From: Candidatus Endomicrobiellum devescovinae | GTDB taxonomy: Bacteria > Elusimicrobiota > Endomicrobiia > Endomicrobiales > Endomicrobiaceae | Assembly (NCBI GenBank): GCA_031267795.1 | Contig: JAIRYK010000022.1 | Coordinates: 1-64,000, forward strand | Direction of reading: 5' to 3' | Length of the DNA stretch: 64,000 nt | Shown: piece by piece, positions 17,358 to 27,472 of the stretch | Position numbering within the stretch: the first letter of the stretch is position 1 | How the letters are laid out: every line of letters begins with the position of its first letter | Program-made: the position numbers and the translations under genes | Notes under the pieces: model-generated | Databases searched by the model: none | What the model saw: only the letters and a program-made list of their open reading frames with translations | What the model was told of the DNA's origin: nothing

Positions 17358-18134
17358 CTAAGACATTAGCTCTTTAAGTTTTAAGTTAATATTGCCGCTT
17401 CTCATCAATTCTTCGCCAATTAAAACAGCATTAATATTGTTTGCTTTTAGCATGTCTATGTGTTCTTTTGTTTTAATTCCGCTTTCTGAAACAAAAATTT
17501 TATCATTAGGCACAAGCTTGCGAAGTCTTATAGTATTATTTAAATCCACTTTAAAATTTTTAAGATTTCTATTGTTTACTCCTATGATTTTAGCCCCAAT
17601 GTTTAATGCCATATCAAGTTCTTTTTCATTATGAACTTCAACAAGGCAAGATAGACCAATTACATTTGCTATTTCAAAAAAATCTTTTAAAACTGGATTG
17701 TCTAAAATAGAGCATATTAAAAGTATTGCGTCTGCCCCTATAATTTTAGATTCATATATCTGATAAGAGTCTATTATAAAATCCTTACGCAATACAGGAG
17801 CGGTAACAATATCTTTTATTTCTTTAAGATAATCTCTGTTTCCAAGAAAAAAGTCAGGCTCGGTAATAACAGAAATTGCAGCAGCTCCAGAGTTTTGATA
17901 TTCCATAGCTATTTCTTTATAATTAAAATTATCTGAAATTAGCCCTTTTGACGGAGACGCTTGCTTTATCTCGCAAATAAAGTTTATGCTCGGTTTTGAC
18001 AATGCTTCTTCAAATTTATAAGACAATTTTTCTGCTGTGTTTAATGCTTCTTTTTTTACTACATCAAAAGATTTTTTACTTTTCTCTTTATTTACTCTTA
18101 TTCTTGTGGCAGCAACTATTTTGTCTAAAATCAT
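17358..18134 (-). CDS. trpC: Indole-3-glycerol phosphate synthase
   Basis: A 258-residue TIM-barrel enzyme that closes the indole ring. Family motifs are visible in order: FICEIKQASPSKGLI with the active-site lysine, VLRKDFIIDSYQI, VEVHNEKE, IGVNNRNLK and VSESGI. A GAGG site precedes the ATG. The order trpD-trpC-trpF is preserved. Confidence 0.96.
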   Translation of the reverse strand: MILDKIVAATRIRVNKEKSKKSFDVVKKEALNTAEKLSYKFEEALSKPSINFICEIKQASPSKGLISDNFNYKEIAMEYQNSGAAAISVITEPDFFLGNRDYLKEIKDIVTAPVLRKDFIIDSYQIYESKIIGADAILLICSILDNPVLKDFFEIANVIGLSCLVEVHNEKELDMALNIGAKIIGVNNRNLKNFKVDLNNTIRLRKLVPNDKIFVSESGIKTKEHIDMLKANNINAVLIGEELMRSGNINLKLKELMS

Positions 18135-18143
18135 ATAAACCTC

Positions 18144-19157
18144 TCAATTAAAACTGTTGGACATTTTGATAAAGTCATTTAATTTGTTTAAAGCTTTTTT
18201 GCTGTCTATCATCTCTTGAGCAATTTTTATACACTCTCTTAGAGTTACGTCATTGTAAAACATATACAAACATACGGCGGAATTTAAAACGACAGTATCT
18301 CTCTTTGCTCCATGCTCGCCGTTTAACACGCTTAAGGCAATTTCTTTATTTTTTTCAGGAGATCCTCCTATAAGCTCAGATAATTTGCACCTTTTTAATC
18401 CAAACTGTTCAGGAGTAATAAAGAAACTGTTTATTTTGCCGTCATTTACTTCACAAACAGTTGTAGTATCAGACAAAGTAACTTCGTCAAGACCGTCATG
18501 TCCATGCACAACCATCGCTCTCTTTACGCCAAGGTTTGCAAGAACATTGGCTATAGGTTCAACAAGGTTCTCATCATAAACACCTATAAGCTCATAATTC
18601 GCTCTAGCAGGGTTTGCCAAAGGTCCTAAAATGTTAAATATTGTTCTTATACCTAGTTCTTTTCTAACTTTAGCAACATACTTCATTGACGAATGAAATG
18701 TCTGAGCCATTAAAAAACATATGCCTGTTTTTTCTAATACTTCTTCACACTGATTAGGAGTAAGCATTACGTTTACACCTAAAGCTTCAAAAATGTCCGC
18801 ACTACCACATTTGCTAGATACACTTCTGTTTCCGTGCTTTGCAACGGGAATTCCTGCAGCAGCAATTACCAAAGAAGATATTGACGAAATATTAAACGTT
18901 GCAAGTTCGTCCCCTCCTGTGCCTACAATATCAAGTACATCATATTTAGGGTTTAACTTTTGACATTTTTCTCTCATAACCATTGCGCAAGCTGTTATTT
19001 CTTCTATTGTTTCACCTTTAAGCCTTAACGCCGTTAGAAAAGATGCAATTTGTGCGTCGGTTGCGGCACCGTCCATTATCTCGCTCATAACTTGTTTTGT
19101 TTTATCTATTGTAAGATTTTGTTTGTTTACTATTTCGTATATTGATTCTGTTATCAT
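18144..19157 (-). CDS. trpD: Anthranilate phosphoribosyltransferase
   Basis: A 337-residue enzyme joining anthranilate to PRPP. The GTGGDE motif, KHGNRSVSS, and NILGPLANPARA identify the family. It is not fused to trpG; trpG is encoded separately just upstream. An AGAGG site precedes the ATG. Confidence 0.96.
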   Translation of the reverse strand: MITESIYEIVNKQNLTIDKTKQVMSEIMDGAATDAQIASFLTALRLKGETIEEITACAMVMREKCQKLNPKYDVLDIVGTGGDELATFNISSISSLVIAAAGIPVAKHGNRSVSSKCGSADIFEALGVNVMLTPNQCEEVLEKTGICFLMAQTFHSSMKYVAKVRKELGIRTIFNILGPLANPARANYELIGVYDENLVEPIANVLANLGVKRAMVVHGHDGLDEVTLSDTTTVCEVNDGKINSFFITPEQFGLKRCKLSELIGGSPEKNKEIALSVLNGEHGAKRDTVVLNSAVCLYMFYNDVTLRECIKIAQEMIDSKKALNKLNDFIKMSNSFN

Positions 19158-19165
19158 GTTTGCCT

Positions 19166-19744
19166 CTATTTAAAATTTTGTAACTTAAGAAAATTTTCAA
19201 TTATTGTTATTCCGTTTTTTGTAAGTATTGATTCAGGGTGAAACTGAACTCCATAAATATCAAAATCTTTATGTTTCACACCCATTGCCTGAGACTCTTC
19301 ATCTTCGGCTATTACAAGTAAGTCATCTGAAAAACTAGCTCTACTAGCAACAAGAGAATGGTATCTTGCAGCTGTAATAACAGGAGAAAGACCTTTAAAA
19401 ATAGGGCTGCCATTAGCAATGTGTATATTGCTTGTCTTGCCGGGCATCAACTTTTGCGCATATGTAATTTTTGCTCCGAAAACTTCGCATATAGCTTGAT
19501 GCCCTAAACAAACGCCAAGTATAGGAACCCTCTCTTTAAAATATTTTATTGCCTCTTCACATATACCAGCAGCGTTTGGTCTTCCGGGTCCTGGAGAAAT
19601 TATTAAATGTGTAAATTGCAAATTATCCATTTCCTTAACTGTCATTTCGTCATTCTTGACGACTCTAACATCTTTATTTATAGCTCCAACATATTGGTAG
19701 AGGTTATAAGAAAAACTATCATAATTATCTATAATCAAAATCAT
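19166..19744 (-). CDS. trpG: Anthranilate synthase component II (glutamine amidotransferase)
   Basis: A 192-residue class I glutamine amidotransferase that supplies ammonia to TrpE. The nucleophile motif GVCLGHQAI and the C-terminal FHPESI (His-Glu of the triad) are present, as are DNYDSF and ISPGPGRP. The ATG at 19744 overlaps the trpE stop (ATGA) and has GGAGG upstream; the longer frame into trpE is not used because trpG homologues begin MILIIDNYDSF. Confidence 0.96.
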   Translation of the reverse strand: MILIIDNYDSFSYNLYQYVGAINKDVRVVKNDEMTVKEMDNLQFTHLIISPGPGRPNAAGICEEAIKYFKERVPILGVCLGHQAICEVFGAKITYAQKLMPGKTSNIHIANGSPIFKGLSPVITAARYHSLVASRASFSDDLLVIAEDEESQAMGVKHKDFDIYGVQFHPESILTKNGITIIENFLKLQNFK

Positions 19745-21177
19745 AATTCCTCCGTTTGCGCCAAATTCAATGCATTTATAATTGCTTGAGCTTTTTGACA
19801 ACATTCGTTATATTCTTTTTCAGGATTGCTATCTGCAACGATACCAGCGCCTGATTGAACATAAACTTTTCCATTCTGAAGTTTTGCCATTCTTATTGCA
19901 ATACACATATCCATGTTTCCTGCAAAATCTATGTAACCTATTGCGCCACCATAAGTTCCGCGTTTATGCTTTTCAAGTTTATTTATAATTCCGCATGCAG
20001 TTTTTTTAGGTGCTCCAGACAAAGTTCCTGCCGGCAAAACTGCAGATAAAGCGTCTAAATGATCGTATCCTTTCTTTATCCTTGATTTAATTACAGAAGT
20101 TATGTGGCTAACATGCGACAACTTTAGAATTTTCATATGTTCAGTTACTACAACGGAGCCAAATTCACTTATTTTGCCTAAATCATTTCTTCCCAAATCT
20201 ACAAGCATATTATGCTCCGCAATTTCTTTTTCATCTTCAACATCATTTTCACCACGTCTGCATGTGCCGGCTAGAGCATAATTCGTTAATTCCCCATCTT
20301 TCAATGTAACAAGTGTTTCAGGAGAAGCACCTGCAATTTCAATATCTCCAAAATTTAAATAAAACATGTACGGCGATGGGTTTATAGTCCTTAATATTCT
20401 ATAAGTCTTGAGAAGACTGCCTTCAAAATCTGCTTCCGTTCTGTTTGATAGCACAGCTTGAAAAATATCGCCTTCAGAAATATGATGCCTTATCTTTCCA
20501 ACCATTATTTTAAATTCTTCTTTACTGTAAAGCATTTTAAAGTCTGATTTGAGTTTTGATTTATCATCTTTCTTTACTAATGTACTTTTTATAAGCTCTT
20601 CTACTTCTTTAATTTTTTTCTCTGTTTTCTTAAACTCATCTTCAAAATTTTCCACAGGAGTGTTTACTACAATAAAAATCTTTTGCTTTAAATGATCAAA
20701 AGCCACAACAGTATCAAAAAGCATAAGGTAAAAATCGTCAAAGCCATCATTGTTAGAATTTAAAAGATTTACAGATTTTTCGTTATATTTAAAAAAATCA
20801 TAAGAAAAATAACCGACAAAACCTCCTGTAAATAACGGCATATATTCAAGTCTGGGACTTTTATATTGAGAAATAATATTCCTCAACGATGTTACGGGAT
20901 CATTTGTAATTATTTCTTCATTTTTTTCGCCGTCTATAAAAATTTTATTGTCTATGCATCTAACTGTAAGTTTTGGATTGTATCCAATAAAAGAATACCT
21001 ACCCCAGCTACGACTGTTTCCGACGCTTTCTAATAAAAAACTCTTTTTGTTTTTCTCCATAAAATTCTTGACAACTTCTACAGACGTTTTAATATCTGCG
21101 AAAATCTCTTTACATACAGGAATCACGGTGTAATTGCCAAAATACTTTTTTGCTTCCTCTACTTGAGGTTTAATCAT
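19741..21177 (-). CDS. trpE: Anthranilate synthase component I
   Basis: A 478-residue chorismate-utilising enzyme, the first step of tryptophan synthesis. The LLES segment with downstream GRYSF near residues 48-62 is the usual tryptophan feedback site. The C-terminal catalytic domain has AGTCRRG, DLGRNDLG, LPAGTLSGAPK and SGAGIVADSNPE. The ATG at 21177 follows a GGGAG site. It is the first gene of the operon, directly behind a T-box leader, so expression is expected to rise when tRNA-Trp is uncharged. Confidence 0.97.
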   Translation of the reverse strand: MIKPQVEEAKKYFGNYTVIPVCKEIFADIKTSVEVVKNFMEKNKKSFLLESVGNSRSWGRYSFIGYNPKLTVRCIDNKIFIDGEKNEEIITNDPVTSLRNIISQYKSPRLEYMPLFTGGFVGYFSYDFFKYNEKSVNLLNSNNDGFDDFYLMLFDTVVAFDHLKQKIFIVVNTPVENFEDEFKKTEKKIKEVEELIKSTLVKKDDKSKLKSDFKMLYSKEEFKIMVGKIRHHISEGDIFQAVLSNRTEADFEGSLLKTYRILRTINPSPYMFYLNFGDIEIAGASPETLVTLKDGELTNYALAGTCRRGENDVEDEKEIAEHNMLVDLGRNDLGKISEFGSVVVTEHMKILKLSHVSHITSVIKSRIKKGYDHLDALSAVLPAGTLSGAPKKTACGIINKLEKHKRGTYGGAIGYIDFAGNMDMCIAIRMAKLQNGKVYVQSGAGIVADSNPEKEYNECCQKAQAIINALNLAQTEEL

Positions 21178-21204
21178 TTCCTACTCCCTTTGCCAAAGAC
21201 AGAC

Positions 21205-21525
21205 AAAAAAAACGTCCGTCCAAAGCATAAAATATGCCAAGGACGGACGTTAAAATTTGTCCGCGGTGCCACCTTGATTTATAGGCAAAGCAATAAAAAG
21301 CTAAACCTATACTCTTTTCAGAGCGCCAACACGCTCGTCGCAAGTAACGCCTGCGATGCGTCGCGGAATACTAGGGATTTATAACCCTTTTGACCGCACC
21401 CTCTGTGGTCCATTTGATAATCTGCGTTGTGCGGGAATCTCAGCTGCGCCCGCTCTCTGTAACTGCACAATTACCGTTATCTCCACATCAACGGTTTTGA
21501 GGGGAATACCCTCTATAGTCAATTT
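21205..21525 (-). ncRNA. Tryptophan-specific T-box leader of the trp operon
   Basis: The minus-strand leader carries the T-box core AAGGTGGCACCGCGGAC (21275-21259), a Stem I region with a CAGAGAGC motif, and a UGG triplet at 21412-21410 followed by ACC, as expected for a specifier codon for tryptophan. The bulge UGGC would pair with an NCCA end whose discriminator is G, as in bacterial tRNA-Trp. An 11-bp terminator (arms 21241-21251 and 21211-21221) ends in eight U residues (21212-21205). Charged tRNA should allow termination and uncharged tRNA-Trp should stabilise the antiterminator. The trpE ribosome site lies just after it. Confidence 0.9.
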
Positions 21526-21531
21526 GATATT

Positions 21532-21560
21532 AGTATAATACAAGTTATACTAAATGTCAA
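21532..21560 (-). promoter_or_regulatory. Strong promoter of the trp operon
   Basis: On the minus strand a consensus TTGACA (21560-21555) and TATACT (21537-21532) are separated by exactly 17 bases. Transcription would begin near 21525, immediately before the T-box leader, so control is expected at the level of attenuation rather than initiation. Confidence 0.85.
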
Positions 21561-21611
21561 CTTTTAGTTCGGCAAAATCCTAAAGTTTATCGAATTAGAT
21601 AGTTCAATTGT

Positions 21612-24074
21612 TTAATTGCTTATCTTCTTTTCATAAAAATCTTTTTGGAGAATGTTAAATTTAAAATTTGCACCTACATTACAGTAAAATCCTCTTTTAA
21701 TATCAAGGTCTGAGACAATACTGTTTAGATTTGCGTAAACCCCTAAATATTTAGTAATGTCATAAATTATTCCTAATCCGAATATAACATTGAATAGATC
21801 ATTTTCTAAACCTTTAATATTCATCTCTTGCAAACCATTTTTTAATTTTGCTTTAACATCACCTGTCCTTCCATAAAGAAATAAATATGCCTTTAATTCT
21901 GCCTGCCATTTAAATTTTGACTCAATGCCATTGTTTACTCGCAATCCAAATAATGTTTCAGCCATATTATAAGAATTACTGAATACGTTCAAATCTGCGG
22001 CGTTAGCTCCTTTTTCAATAAAATCATCTGTATGAACATAACTGTAGAAAAGATTAACAAAGGGTTTTATACATAGCGTATTGTTATAGTAATGATTGTA
22101 CGCTAGTTCCGCAGCAGCATTAACATTATACCCTGCAAATTCTGCCCCTGTTTTTCTTTTTAAAAATTTTACGTTTCTTTTAGAAGTGTATTTATCTCTA
22201 CCGCCAATAAGCAGAACTCTTGTCTCCAAATTATTATCAAAAAAATATGAACCATAGCAGCCAACATTATATCCATTTATATCAACTTTATCGTCATTCT
22301 GACTGGAATTAGAATCAACAGAGCCAACAGTTATACCAAAAACATGAGCATCTTCTTTTAATGTGTCTTAATGTGTCAAAGCCTACTTGAAAACCCTTCT
22401 GATATGATTTAAAGTCGTCCTGAGAATTATTGTCGCCTTTGCATAAATTATTTGCGCTATACCAATGACCCCATATATTTCTCTTGCTTAATGCGCCATC
22501 GTTTGAGAAATAGTTTCTTTCAAGTCTTGATAAAATATTATTTCTTACAGCGTTTAACGCCGGAACTGTAATCGCATTAGCGTAAACATATCCTGAAAGA
22601 TCATTCAAAGCGGCTTTTATGTTTACAATATTATCCTTATAGTGCGGATTATTTTATCTATCGTATCAATTATAAAAAATAAATCACCTACGGCATCTCC
22701 ATAATCACTATCCAAAGCAAAAGCTACGCTACGTTCATTATCTGATAAACCGTCAACACTACTTAATTGATCAACTTGAAGCGTCAAATTAACTTCATGC
22801 CACAAGTTTGGATTTCCGCTAACGCCATAATCAATAGCCGAATGAACTCTAGTCATAAAACGACCTTCAGAATTAGTATTGTCAAAACTGATAGAGCCAC
22901 TACCACCGCTGCCACCAACACTTGTTGCCACAATTATATTGTATGTTACGCTTCCAGAATAAACACCTGAAAATACAGCTTTGATCTTGCTGCCATCCAT
23001 TTGTGCCCTATTTTCAATAATTATTTTGTCTGAAAATTTATTCTCCAAATTTATGTCATAACATATAGAAGCTGAGGAAGTTAAATTGAAAAATTTCAAC
23101 TCGTTTGAGCTTTGAGTTCTCATATTTATAAAAACGCCTGTCGCAAAATAAACCTCCCTAGCATAAAAAGTTGATCCATCACCAAAATTCATAACGCCTT
23201 CATAAACATTAAATGTTCTAAGATCAAAATCACCATTAAAAACAAGAGTTCCCTTTCCAGTTTTATTAACAATACTATCACTATTGTCACATAATATTCC
23301 GCCGTCAAGAGTTATTGTTCGGGAAACAGCCGCATCAAAGATTAAAATATTTCCTCCCTGTATGTATATGTCGTTTCTTATATAAGCACCAAGCTCATTT
23401 TGCATTGTATTGCCAGAAAATGACATATCTTTTGTTACGGCTTTAAATGTTGAAATACTTCCTCCATTTAGGAATATTGCGCCACCTAATCTGCTGGCTT
23501 TATTGTTAACAAAATATCCTCCGTCATTTAAACTAACATCGTTTGAATATACTGCTCCTCCCAAAGACGCTTCATTGCTTTCTGCCACAACATAAGAATT
23601 AAAAACTACGCTTCCTGAAGAACAATAAATAGCTCCGCCGGAGCCTTCGCTAGCAGTATTTTGTATAAAAGACGCATTCCCTTTTAATGTGAAATTCTCT
23701 CCGGGAACGCAAATTGCAGCGCCACCTCTAAAAGAACTTCCTTTATACGTACCGCCTTTTAAAACTAAACCGTCTATAGTTAAAGATGTATTCAAAGAAT
23801 TTTCAGGAAGAGAAAAAAAGTTATTGTTTTTGTTTGCAGTAAGAGTTCTTATTATATTGGAATTGTTGGTAGAAAGTTTTACACCTGATTGAAGAGCAAC
23901 TGATGTTGACAGAAAAAAGTCGCCATAGAAAATACCTGCGGTGTCAGCGTTAAGAGCTGCCCAATTAGCAGGGTTATCCACATCTGTTTGTGTTTTAAAA
24001 TCTACAGCGTGCAGAAACGCTGTAATGTAAAAGAAAAAGCAAATAATAGATACTATTACTTTTAACTTTTTCAT
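21612..24074 (-). pseudogene. Autotransporter (Pmp-like passenger plus beta-barrel), broken by two frameshifts
   Basis: Three consecutive frames together encode one autotransporter. The first (from 24074) has a signal peptide, then a passenger with repeated GGAI/GGAV-type motifs (GGAAICV, GGAIYCSSG, GGAVYSND, GGAIFLNGG) as in polymorphic outer-membrane proteins. The reading then shifts frame near 22635 and again near 22358-22377, and continues as an autotransporter barrel with alternating strands and an aromatic-containing end (VGANFKFNIL). The second break coincides with a perfect 10-base tandem duplication. An intact ancestor would be about 810 residues and would display the passenger on the cell surface. 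Confidence 0.8.
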
Positions 24075-24131
24075 CTAATAGGATTTTATATAATACTTTA
24101 AGATGTGTAAATAGGGATAGACAACTTAAAG

Positions 24132-24401
24132 TTAGTCATTAACCGAAAATCTGTACTCTATTTCGTCTGGCGATGCAACGTTTAATTCGCTGCGAACCAT
24201 TCTTTCTAAATAAGAAGGCTCATTTTCAAGATAATATATTCTTTTTTTAAGCAATTCGTTTTGATATTGAGCATATTTAATACTTCTATTTAATTTATTT
24301 ATCTCAAAACATCGTCTAACAAGTGTCCTATTTCCTTCATTAAAAATTAAAATCAAGAGAAAAACTAGCAATATAATATAACGAATTTTTATTTTTTTCA
24401 T
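24132..24401 (-). CDS. ftsB: FtsB/DivIC-like septum formation initiator
   Basis: An 89-residue bitopic protein: a short basic N-terminus, one transmembrane helix (about residues 7-20) and a coiled coil containing NRSIKYAQYQNELLKKRIYYLENEP, followed by the ERMVRSELNVASPDEIEYRF ending typical of FtsB/DivIC. It would join the FtsQLB divisome complex. It lies 27 bases downstream of the lptE-like gene. FtsL is an alternative, but the RxELNxxxPDE ending favours FtsB. Confidence 0.8.
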   Translation of the reverse strand: MKKIKIRYIILLVFLLILIFNEGNRTLVRRCFEINKLNRSIKYAQYQNELLKKRIYYLENEPSYLERMVRSELNVASPDEIEYRFSVND

Positions 24402-24427
24402 AGTTTTATTTTTAACAATATATTTAA

Positions 24428-25009
24428 TTATTGCACAGGAACTTTTTTTTCTGATATGCTAGTTGCGGAGCCAAAACCTTTAATAACCCTTCTTACAATA
24501 TTTCTAGACATCTTAATCCAAACAATTTCTCTTGCCTCTTCTTCACTCATTCCATCATCTATAGAATCTTCTCTGCTTGGTCTTCTATTTATATCGCGAT
24601 AAATTTGTATTCCTTCCATATTTGGCTCAGTCCATAGAGTTACATTATTGTCATTATCAACTAATGAAACACTTGCAATAATCCACATTTTATATTGCTC
24701 TGCGACATTGTTTATATCATAGGTAAGCGGCTGCAAAATGTATCTCTTAATTGTCACCGTAAGAACTCCGTCTGCATCTTTTTCTTTGTTTACTAAAGAT
24801 AAACGCCCGCTGTTAATTATTTCTTCTATAACTTCGTTTGTAAATTTTGATTCTATCCCAAATTGGTTAGTATTATTCCCAAAAGGTTTAACATAAACTT
24901 TTTTAATATGTTCTGGCAAGAGTTGAACTGCTGGCTCATATAGAGATGTGCATGAACTGAGACTTATAAACAAAAAAGCCGCAAATAAATAAACAATAAT
25001 TTTTTTCAC
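24428..25009 (-). CDS. lptE: LptE-like outer-membrane lipoprotein
   Basis: A 193-residue predicted lipoprotein. The signal peptide ends in the lipobox LSSC with the lipidated cysteine at 20. The following sequence (HIKKVYVKPFGNNTNQFGIE, LTNEVIEEI-type helix and repeated beta strands) fits the LPS-assembly LptE/DUF4136-like family. LptE plugs LptD in the outer membrane. It lies between leuS and ftsB. The family is poorly conserved, so the name is tentative. Confidence 0.7.
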   Translation of the reverse strand: MKKIIVYLFAAFLFISLSSCTSLYEPAVQLLPEHIKKVYVKPFGNNTNQFGIESKFTNEVIEEIINSGRLSLVNKEKDADGVLTVTIKRYILQPLTYDINNVAEQYKMWIIASVSLVDNDNNVTLWTEPNMEGIQIYRDINRRPSREDSIDDGMSEEEAREIVWIKMSRNIVRRVIKGFGSATSISEKKVPVQ

Positions 25010-25022
25010 AGAGCCTCCATAA

Positions 25023-27461
25023 TTACTTTACCACTATAGTAACTATCTTATTTTTAACATATATAAATTTAACTACCTGTTTATCTTTTAAATAAGCTGA
25101 TATTTTCTCATCTGAGTTTACAGCTTTCTTTACTTCGTCTTCTGGCACATCGGCAGAAACAGTTATTCTTCCTTTTAATTTTCCATTTATTTGTATAGGA
25201 ATTTCAATAGAAGATTCTTTGATCATACTTTCATCAAAAACAGGCCATGCATGAATTGAGATACATTCATTATTTCCAAGTTTTTCCCAAATTTCTTCAC
25301 ATAAATGAGGAGTAATAGGTGCAAGTAGTAATATCAATGTCTTATATACTTCCAACGATACTCCGTCGTCATTAGCATGATATTTATAGGAATATAGTGC
25401 GTTCACAAGCTCCATAATTGATGAAATCGCAGTATTAAACTGAAATTCTTTTTCAATATCAGACGTAACTTTCTTTACGGTCTTATGCATAGTTCTCAAA
25501 ATATCGTCTTTATCCTTTTGAGAAGCAGCAGCTATAGACTTTGTATTTACAACATCAAAAAGACGCCATACTCTATTTACAAATCTCCAACATCCTTCTA
25601 TTCCATCGGAAGACCAATCAAGCTGTTTCTGAGGAGGCGCTGCAAAAAGAATAAACAATCTTGCTGTATCAGCTCCATACTTTGGAAGTATTTCGTCAGG
25701 ACTTACAACGTTTCCTTTAGATTTTGACATTGCGCTGCCACCAAGAGTTACCATTCCTTGAGTTAGCAAATTCGTAAAAGGTTCATCGTATTTTACAAGA
25801 CCTAAGTCTCTCATGACTTTAAACCAAAAACGGGCGTATATCAAGTGCATGCAAGCGTGTTCTATTCCGCCGATATACTGATTTACAGGCATCCAATAAT
25901 TTGCTTTTACGCTGTCAAAAGGAGCATTGTCATTGTGTGAGTCGCAATATCGTGCATAATACCATGAAGAGTCAACAAAAGTATCCATCGTGTCGGTTTC
26001 TCTGCTCGCATCTTTACCACATTTTGGACATTTAACATTTACAAATGTCTTACTTGTCTTTAAAGGAGACTCGCCTGCTCCTGTGAATTCTACGTCTTCA
26101 GGAAGCAGAACAGGCAACTCTTTTTCAGAAACAGGGACAATGCCGCAGTTATCACAATGAATCATTGGTATAGGAGCGCCCCAATATCTCTGTCTTGAAA
26201 CTAACCAGTCTTTAAGTTTAAAATTTACAGTCTTTTTCCCAAAACCTTGTTTTTCAATCCAGCTTGAAACAACATCAAAAGCATCAGCAGATTTAACTCC
26301 AGAAAATTCTCCAGAATTTACAAGAATACCTTCATCTTCATAAGCATGTTTGCTTATGTCAGAATTATTGCCTTTTATTACTTCTATGACAGGAACATCA
26401 AACTTTTTAGCAAACTCCCAATCTCTTTGGTCGTGAGCAGGCACAGCCATAATAGCACCCGTGCCGTATCCAGTTAAAACGTAATCTGCTGTAAAAATAG
26501 GGATTTCTTTCCTCGTAGCAGGATTTAAGGCATTTATGCCTTCCAGTCTTATTCCTGTTTTTTCTTTGCTTGATGCCCTTTCTATATTTGATTTTCTGCC
26601 GCTTGCAAGAATATATTGGGCAACTTGTTCATAATTTTTAATTTTAGATTTTAACTCATTGATTATTTCATGTTCGGGAGCTACAACCATAAAAGTTACG
26701 CCAAAGATTGTATCAGGACGCGTAGTAAATATTTTTAAATTTTTACCAGAAACTGAGATTTTAAAGTCCACTTCGGTTCCGTAAGATTTGCCTATCCAAT
26801 TTTTCTGCATTGATAAAACTTGTTCTGACCATCCGCCAAGCTGTTTGTGTCCTTCCAAAAGTTCATCTGCATAATCTATGATTTTTATAAACCACTGCTC
26901 CAAGTCTCTATGCTCGGTATGGCTGTCGCATCTCCAACATACGCCGTTTGAAACTTGTTCGTTTGCAAGAACTGTTTGACATGACGGACACCAATTAACA
27001 TTAGCATTCTTTCTAAACACTAAACCTTTTTCCCACATCTTTATAAAAAACCACTGAGTCCATTTGTAATATTCAGGGTCGCATGTTGCGGTTTCTCTGC
27101 TCCAATCGTAGGAAAACCCTAAAGATTTCAATTGTTCTCTCATACGGGCGATATTTTGTTTAGTCCATTTTGCAGGGTGTATTTTATTTTTAATTGCAGC
27201 ATTTTCAGCAGGAAGACCAAAAGCGTCCCAGCCTGCTGTATATAAAACATTTTTGCCCTTCATTCTGTGAAAACGAGCGTAAACATCTCCTATGCTATAA
27301 TTACGGACATGTCCCATATGCAGATTGCCTGAAGGATAAGGTAACATTTCCAGACAATAGTATTTTTCTTTTTTAGAGTCTTCTTTACTCTCAAATATTT
27401 TGCTTTCAGACCATTTTTTCTGCCACTTTTTTTCCACTTCTAAATGATTATATTCTGTCAC
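25023..27461 (-). CDS. leuS: Leucyl-tRNA synthetase
   Basis: An 812-residue class I synthetase. The HIGH-type motif is HMGH at 48-51, the zinc ligands CPSCQTV and CWRC follow, and the editing domain contains FTTRPDTIFG and GTGAIMAVPAHD. The KMSKS position reads AMSKS, common in LeuRS. The anticodon-binding and C-terminal domains are complete. It is preceded by the broken tlyA and followed by lptE. Confidence 0.97.
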   Translation of the reverse strand: MTEYNHLEVEKKWQKKWSESKIFESKEDSKKEKYYCLEMLPYPSGNLHMGHVRNYSIGDVYARFHRMKGKNVLYTAGWDAFGLPAENAAIKNKIHPAKWTKQNIARMREQLKSLGFSYDWSRETATCDPEYYKWTQWFFIKMWEKGLVFRKNANVNWCPSCQTVLANEQVSNGVCWRCDSHTEHRDLEQWFIKIIDYADELLEGHKQLGGWSEQVLSMQKNWIGKSYGTEVDFKISVSGKNLKIFTTRPDTIFGVTFMVVAPEHEIINELKSKIKNYEQVAQYILASGRKSNIERASSKEKTGIRLEGINALNPATRKEIPIFTADYVLTGYGTGAIMAVPAHDQRDWEFAKKFDVPVIEVIKGNNSDISKHAYEDEGILVNSGEFSGVKSADAFDVVSSWIEKQGFGKKTVNFKLKDWLVSRQRYWGAPIPMIHCDNCGIVPVSEKELPVLLPEDVEFTGAGESPLKTSKTFVNVKCPKCGKDASRETDTMDTFVDSSWYYARYCDSHNDNAPFDSVKANYWMPVNQYIGGIEHACMHLIYARFWFKVMRDLGLVKYDEPFTNLLTQGMVTLGGSAMSKSKGNVVSPDEILPKYGADTARLFILFAAPPQKQLDWSSDGIEGCWRFVNRVWRLFDVVNTKSIAAASQKDKDDILRTMHKTVKKVTSDIEKEFQFNTAISSIMELVNALYSYKYHANDDGVSLEVYKTLILLLAPITPHLCEEIWEKLGNNECISIHAWPVFDESMIKESSIEIPIQINGKLKGRITVSADVPEDEVKKAVNSDEKISAYLKDKQVVKFIYVKNKIVTIVVK

Positions 27462-27472
27462 GTTTCTCCCCT

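Noticed and set aside
21163-21538. Two short plus-strand open frames over the trp leader
   Set aside because: They run antisense through the T-box stems and terminator, have no ribosome sites, and their sequence is explained by RNA structure.
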